From the NCBI GenBank assembly GCA_905479545.1, contig CAJQNE010000304.1, forward strand, positions 1 to 16,218: DNA of 16,218 bases, in the 5' to 3' direction. The stretch comes from an uncultured Gammaproteobacteria bacterium (GTDB lineage: Bacteria > Pseudomonadota > Gammaproteobacteria > CAJQNE01). The stretch's first letter is position 1. Each line of letters starts with the position of its first letter. Of this stretch, positions 12,435 through 16,218 are shown piece after piece. The notes below the pieces were generated by a model that saw only the letters and a program-made list of their open reading frames with translations, was not told where the DNA came from and did not search any database. The translations under genes were made by a program, and so were the position numbers.

Positions 12435-15400
12435 ATGCCTCCCGTCGCCTCAACAAGTGCTAACAACCAACTCGCTCAGTTCTTTGAGCGCGCCACTTTG
12501 CAACGCGGCAAAGCCTATTACGCGCAGGGTAAAGTACTGGACTACGAACTAGGGCCGCACGGTATTACCGGTTCGCTAGCGGGTAGCTATGAGGAGAGCT
12601 ACACCACCAAGGTGCGTGCCAGTTGGGCGGGCGATAAGCTGCAATCGCTGGATAGTACCTGTAGTTGCCCGGTCGGTTATCTGTGTAAGCATGGCGTGGC
12701 GTTATCACTGGTAATGCTCGCTGAGCGTAGCGGTCAATCCAGCGCCAAAGCGGGTGGCAACAGTGTCGTTAAGCCATCGCCGGCTCTCCAGCGATGGCTG
12801 CAAAAACTTGAGCAGAAAAACCAGCCTGCTAACGCGACCGAAAGCGACAAGGCGGTGGTCTATCTGCTCGATATCAAAACCCATAACGGTGAACCGGGGC
12901 TAAGTTGCTTGCCTTACGAGGTTAAGCGACTGAAAAACGGTAACTGGGGCAAGCAGCTAAGACAAATCCGTCTGCAGCATGGTCGTGAGGCAATGCTGCC
13001 GAGCGATTTTGAACTCGCGGGTTTGCTGCGTTATGCCGAAGATTATGGTGGTCACCTTCGGCCTGAACGGGCTGCTGAATTAATGCCGCCACTATTAGCC
13101 ACGGGTCGTTGTCACTGGCAAACCGCGGACAGTCCGCCACTAGAACTCTCAGCAGCCGCGAATGGCAAACTGGCATGGCGCAAAATAGCCGACGGTAAAA
13201 TGCAGCTGGAGTTAACTGAGTTAGCCGACGCCGTTGCATTGCCGATTGATCCGCCGTGGTACGTGCGGATGGTTGATGAGGATCAGGCTCTTTGTGGCCC
13301 GCTGCAGCTAAATGTAGAGCCGCGTTATGCCGCGGCTTTAATCACCGCGCCACCTGTGGCCGAACACGAAGCCGGTGAAATTACCCGCGAGCTGCTGAAA
13401 ATTACCGGTGGCAGTGTGCCGACGCCATTAGCGGTAGTGGCTGCAACCGGTCAGACAGTGGCTAGCCCTAAGCTACTCATTGCTGCCGGTGATGACGGCA
13501 CCCCGACCGTCGAGTTACAGTTTCGCTATGGTGAGCACACCGTGCCTTATCGACCGAATGCGGCCCAGCTAATTATTCAACAGGGCGACAAGTGGTTGAG
13601 TTATCAGCGTGAGGTAACGACCGAAAATAACTGTGCTGCCGAGCTATTGGCGGCGGGCTTGAGTCAACGCTTAGTCCACCGGCCACAGCAGTTTTTTCTG
13701 GATAGTGCTGAGCAGTGGTTAGAGTTTAGCCAGGCGGTACTCCCCAGCCTGCGGGATGCTGGTTGGTTGGTCGATTATGCCACCGGCTACCAGCCATTGG
13801 CGGTTGTCGAAGCGGCTGAATGGTACGCCGAGACTGATGATGGTGAGATCGGTTGGTTCAGCATTGCGCTGGGTATTGAAGTTGATGGTCAGCGACTGAA
13901 CTTACTGCCGCTATTGGTCGGCTGGCTGCGACGGCTACCGAAGTCAGTGGAGCTGAATAAGTTGGCCGAGCAGGTCGGTGAACAAGCCTGGCTGGAACTG
14001 AATGATGGCCGCTGGATAAAGCTGCCGCTCAGTCGCTTGCAGCCAATTTTCACTACCTTGCTGGAGCTTTACGACGATGCGCCGCTAACTGATGACGGTG
14101 AGTTAGCGCTGCCACTGGTGCGCGCCTCGGAGCTGCTGGATTTAGCCGATGACGTGCCATCGCTGCTGTGGCAAAACCACGGCGTGCTCTCGGAGCACGC
14201 AGAGAAGCTAAAAGCCTTCGATGGTATTGCTTCTATTGCTGCGCCCGTTGGTTTAGAGGCAACGCTGCGGCCTTACCAGCAGGAAGGTTTTAACTGGCTG
14301 AACTTCCTCGGCGAGTTTGGCTTTAGCGGCATTCTGGCCGACGACATGGGCCTCGGAAAAACGCTGCAAACCTTGGCTTTGCTGCTACACGAAAAGCGGG
14401 GTCTCGAAGCTAATAGTTCCTCCGGCGCAACAGAGCATAAGCCAAGCCTTATTCTTGCGCCTACCAGCCTGCTCAGCAACTGGCGTAATGAAGCCCGGCG
14501 TTTCACGCCGGATATCACCACGGTGGTATTGCATGGCCCGAACCGCAAAGCGCTGTTTGAACAAGCGGCCACCGCAGATGTAGTGATTACCAGCTACCCG
14601 CTGCTAATGCGTGACTTTGAATGGCACGCTGAGCAAAGCTACTACTACGCGATTCTGGATGAAGCCCAGGCGATTAAAAATCCGCGCAGTAAAATTACCC
14701 GCCAGGTACGCCAGCTCAACAGTGAGCGGCGGCTTTGTCTTACCGGCACGCCGGTAGAGAACCACCTCGATGAGTTGTGGTCGCTAATGCACTTCCTGAT
14801 GCCTGGTTTGCTAGGTGACCATAAGAGCTTTCAAACCCGGTTCCGAACGCCGATTGAAAAGAACGGCGACGAAGGCCGCCGCCAGGCATTGGTGCGGCGG
14901 GTACGGCCATTTATGCTGCGGCGGACCAAGCAGGAAGTGGCTACCGATCTGCCGCTCAAAACAGAAATTATCCGCAGCGTACCGTTGGCCGGAAAACAGC
15001 TGGATCTTTACGAAACGCTGCGCGTCGCGCTGGATCAACAGCTGCAAAGCGAAATTGCCAAGCGTGGTTTGGGTGGTAGCCAAATTCAGGTGCTCGATGC
15101 GCTGCTGAAGCTTCGGCAAGTTTGTTGTGACCCCCGCCTGGTAAAAGTGCAAGCCGCCAACAAGGTCAAACAGTCGGCTAAACTTGAATTGCTCATGGAG
15201 TTGCTACCTGAACTATTAGAGGAGGGCCGCTCAGTGCTGCTGTTCTCACAGTTCACCAGCATGCTGGAACTGATTGAGTTGGAGCTGGTGAAGCGCGACA
15301 TTCGCTATGTGAAACTGACCGGCAGTACCCGTGATCGGGCTGCGGTGATCGAAGCGTTCCAGAGCGGTGAAGTGCCGCTATTCCTTATCAGCTTAAAAGC

Positions 15401-15710
15401 CGGTGGTGTTGGGCTGAACCTTACCGCTGCCGATACCGTGATCCACTACGACCCCTGGTGGAATCCCGCTGCTGAAAATCAGGCCACTGATCGTGCGCAC
15501 CGAATCGGCCAGGACAAGCCGGTTTTTGTTTACAAGTTGCTTACCGAAAACACTATTGAAGATCGCATCCAGGCACTACAGCATCGAAAACAAGCGCTGT
15601 ATGACGCAGTGCTTTCCGGCGGCAGTGCCGGACAGGCTAAACTGACCGCAGATGATCTAAGTGAGTTGTTTAAGCCGCTGGATGATGTCGATAGAGAGGC
15701 AGCTATTTAG
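12435..15710 (+). CDS. SWIM zinc-finger SNF2-family helicase-like ATPase
   Basis: A 1091-residue SNF2 protein. The N-terminus has a SWIM zinc motif, Cys76-x-Cys78-x5-Cys84-x-His86 (CSCPVGYLCKH). Residues of about 100-600 are a long bacterial SNF2-associated region of no clear motif. The ATPase begins near 613: motif I DDMGLGKT (636-643), Ia LAPTSLLSNW, motif II DEAQ (742-745), motif III LTGTP (769-773), RRTKQEVATDLP, then the C-terminal lobe with LLFSQFTSM, motif V SLKAGGVGLNL (986-996) and motif VI DRAHRIGQ (1019-1026). All motifs are intact. Such proteins are DNA translocases that remodel protein-DNA complexes; bacterial SWIM-SNF2 proteins are common but little studied. No ribosome site is seen before the ATG. 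The frame is open further upstream without a usual start codon, so ATG 12435 is most likely. It converges with the restriction gene. Confidence 0.95.
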   Translation: MPPVASTSANNQLAQFFERATLQRGKAYYAQGKVLDYELGPHGITGSLAGSYEESYTTKVRASWAGDKLQSLDSTCSCPVGYLCKHGVALSLVMLAERSGQSSAKAGGNSVVKPSPALQRWLQKLEQKNQPANATESDKAVVYLLDIKTHNGEPGLSCLPYEVKRLKNGNWGKQLRQIRLQHGREAMLPSDFELAGLLRYAEDYGGHLRPERAAELMPPLLATGRCHWQTADSPPLELSAAANGKLAWRKIADGKMQLELTELADAVALPIDPPWYVRMVDEDQALCGPLQLNVEPRYAAALITAPPVAEHEAGEITRELLKITGGSVPTPLAVVAATGQTVASPKLLIAAGDDGTPTVELQFRYGEHTVPYRPNAAQLIIQQGDKWLSYQREVTTENNCAAELLAAGLSQRLVHRPQQFFLDSAEQWLEFSQAVLPSLRDAGWLVDYATGYQPLAVVEAAEWYAETDDGEIGWFSIALGIEVDGQRLNLLPLLVGWLRRLPKSVELNKLAEQVGEQAWLELNDGRWIKLPLSRLQPIFTTLLELYDDAPLTDDGELALPLVRASELLDLADDVPSLLWQNHGVLSEHAEKLKAFDGIASIAAPVGLEATLRPYQQEGFNWLNFLGEFGFSGILADDMGLGKTLQTLALLLHEKRGLEANSSSGATEHKPSLILAPTSLLSNWRNEARRFTPDITTVVLHGPNRKALFEQAATADVVITSYPLLMRDFEWHAEQSYYYAILDEAQAIKNPRSKITRQVRQLNSERRLCLTGTPVENHLDELWSLMHFLMPGLLGDHKSFQTRFRTPIEKNGDEGRRQALVRRVRPFMLRRTKQEVATDLPLKTEIIRSVPLAGKQLDLYETLRVALDQQLQSEIAKRGLGGSQIQVLDALLKLRQVCCDPRLVKVQAANKVKQSAKLELLMELLPELLEEGRSVLLFSQFTSMLELIELELVKRDIRYVKLTGSTRDRAAVIEAFQSGEVPLFLISLKAGGVGLNLTAADTVIHYDPWWNPAAENQATDRAHRIGQDKPVFVYKLLTENTIEDRIQALQHRKQALYDAVLSGGSAGQAKLTADDLSELFKPLDDVDREAAI

Positions 15711-15728
15711 GTTTTTTCAAGTAAACCT
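15709..15728. terminator. Possible bidirectional terminator between convergent genes
   Basis: AGGTTT (15709-15714) and AAACCT (15723-15728) form a short hairpin in the 29-bp gap between convergent stops. Runs of T and A lie inside rather than after the stem, so it is weak. It begins within the helicase stop codon. Confidence 0.3.
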
Positions 15729-15739
15729 GCTAGCCGAAA

Positions 15740-16218
15740 TTACTGGTTATCGAAGATATATTTCCCAAGCGTTTGTTCGATGGTGTCGGAGTTCGTGTCC
15801 GAGGGGGCTAGACGTTCAGCCCAATTCCGACCAGGGTGCAGTGTATCCCACTGAGATCGCCTTTGAGCATACCTGCCTTTGCCGGGATCATGGTTGCCGA
15901 AGCCATCAATTTTTTTGTTCCACAGTGGTGAGAATTTTGAAATTAGCAACGATTCAGCCAAAGGGATCCATATATCTTCGACGACTAAAAACCTGCAAGC
16001 AAAATCTTTTAGATCAAGGTTGTTTGCTTGGTCAATTGATTTCGAATGTTCACTTAGTCGTTTGGACATGACTTGGCCTGCGGCGATACCCAAGCCGACA
16101 TTGCCTTTCCTCGCGCCCGCAGGTACCGCTTTTCCGACATATAGTGGTTGAGAATATCGGCTGTCGGTGTTCCGGTTTGCAATGGATGAGTAGGCCGGGA
16201 ATGGTCCTGTGTAATAGA
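15740..16218 (-). CDS. Eco29kI-family type II restriction endonuclease (GIY-YIG), N-terminus beyond window
   Basis: The minus-strand frame is open from the window edge for 158 codons to TAA at 15740. Family members are about 215 residues (Eco29kI 214), so some 55 N-terminal residues lie outside. The visible part starts YYTGPFPAY and continues to QPLYVGKAVPAG, the two halves of the GIY-YIG nuclease signature. Then come KRLSEHSKSI, NLDLKDFACRFL, IWIPLAESLLI, FSPLWN, DGFGNHDPGKGR and WDTLHPGRNWAERL. These include counterparts of the Eco29kI catalytic residues (Tyr, Tyr, Arg, His, Glu, Asn) as I recall them: visible Tyr26, Arg53, His57, Glu88 and Asn100 of the fragment, and Tyr1 or Tyr2. Eco29kI cuts CCGCGG in DNA; this enzyme's target is not shown by sequence alone. 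A cognate cytosine or adenine methyltransferase should be upstream, outside the window. It is probably a mobile accessory gene next to a housekeeping helicase. Confidence 0.9.
   Translation of the reverse strand, partial: YYTGPFPAYSSIANRNTDSRYSQPLYVGKAVPAGARKGNVGLGIAAGQVMSKRLSEHSKSIDQANNLDLKDFACRFLVVEDIWIPLAESLLISKFSPLWNKKIDGFGNHDPGKGRYAQRRSQWDTLHPGRNWAERLAPSDTNSDTIEQTLGKYIFDNQ

Noticed and set aside
15661..16151. Plus-strand ORFs overlapping the restriction gene (15661-16071, 15879-16151)
   Set aside because: They are antisense to the Eco29kI-type frame, which has strong family motifs; their own translations show none.
12435..16218. SNF2 helicase plus restriction enzyme as a combined defence system such as DISARM
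   Set aside because: The genes are convergent with separate expression. The helicase is of the common SWIM-SNF2 type, and no PLD, DUF1998 or methyltransferase partner is present in the window.

Overview
The window reads as chromosomal DNA of a gammaproteobacterium, most likely a free-living marine or environmental one. The cmoA-cmoB pair with its Gammaproteobacteria-type sequences, the Ung sequence, the DUF2853 and DUF1269 proteins and the RoxA-like multiheme protein all fit this. No rRNA, tRNA, CRISPR array or transposase was seen. A genus cannot be named from this sequence alone.

Layout. Positions 1-10007 are transcribed leftward (minus strand). At the left edge lies a truncated lipoprotein gene with a TTG start, then a gap of about 410 bp, then cmoB and cmoA (tRNA wobble uridine cmo5U synthesis). 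Next come a REP-like palindrome, ung (uracil excision repair) and a VapBC toxin-antitoxin pair that sits 2 nt in front of ung. Further upstream is a three-gene set: a RoxA-like di-heme c-type protein, a hairpin of 13-bp stem, a second membrane-anchored di-heme protein, and a small DUF2834 membrane protein. A recognisable promoter and a short palindrome precede this set. A strong intrinsic terminator separates it from a DUF1269 glycine-zipper membrane protein.

A gene-poor stretch of about 890 bp (10081-10968) divides the leftward half from the rightward half. It holds no supportable protein gene but has an 18-bp perfect palindrome. Then, on the plus strand, come a DUF2853 gene with its own terminator, a TraB/GumN-family secreted protein and a 1091-residue SWIM-SNF2 helicase-like ATPase. 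At the right edge, convergent with the helicase, is the C-terminal part (158 residues) of an Eco29kI-family GIY-YIG restriction endonuclease that runs out of the window.

How the genes fit together: most are independent housekeeping or stress genes. The two parts most worth following are the RoxA-like/di-heme/DUF2834 cluster, a probable envelope redox or oxygenase module of unknown substrate, and the edge restriction enzyme, whose partner methyltransferase should lie just outside. The sequence gives no strong evidence for a wholly new multi-gene defence system.
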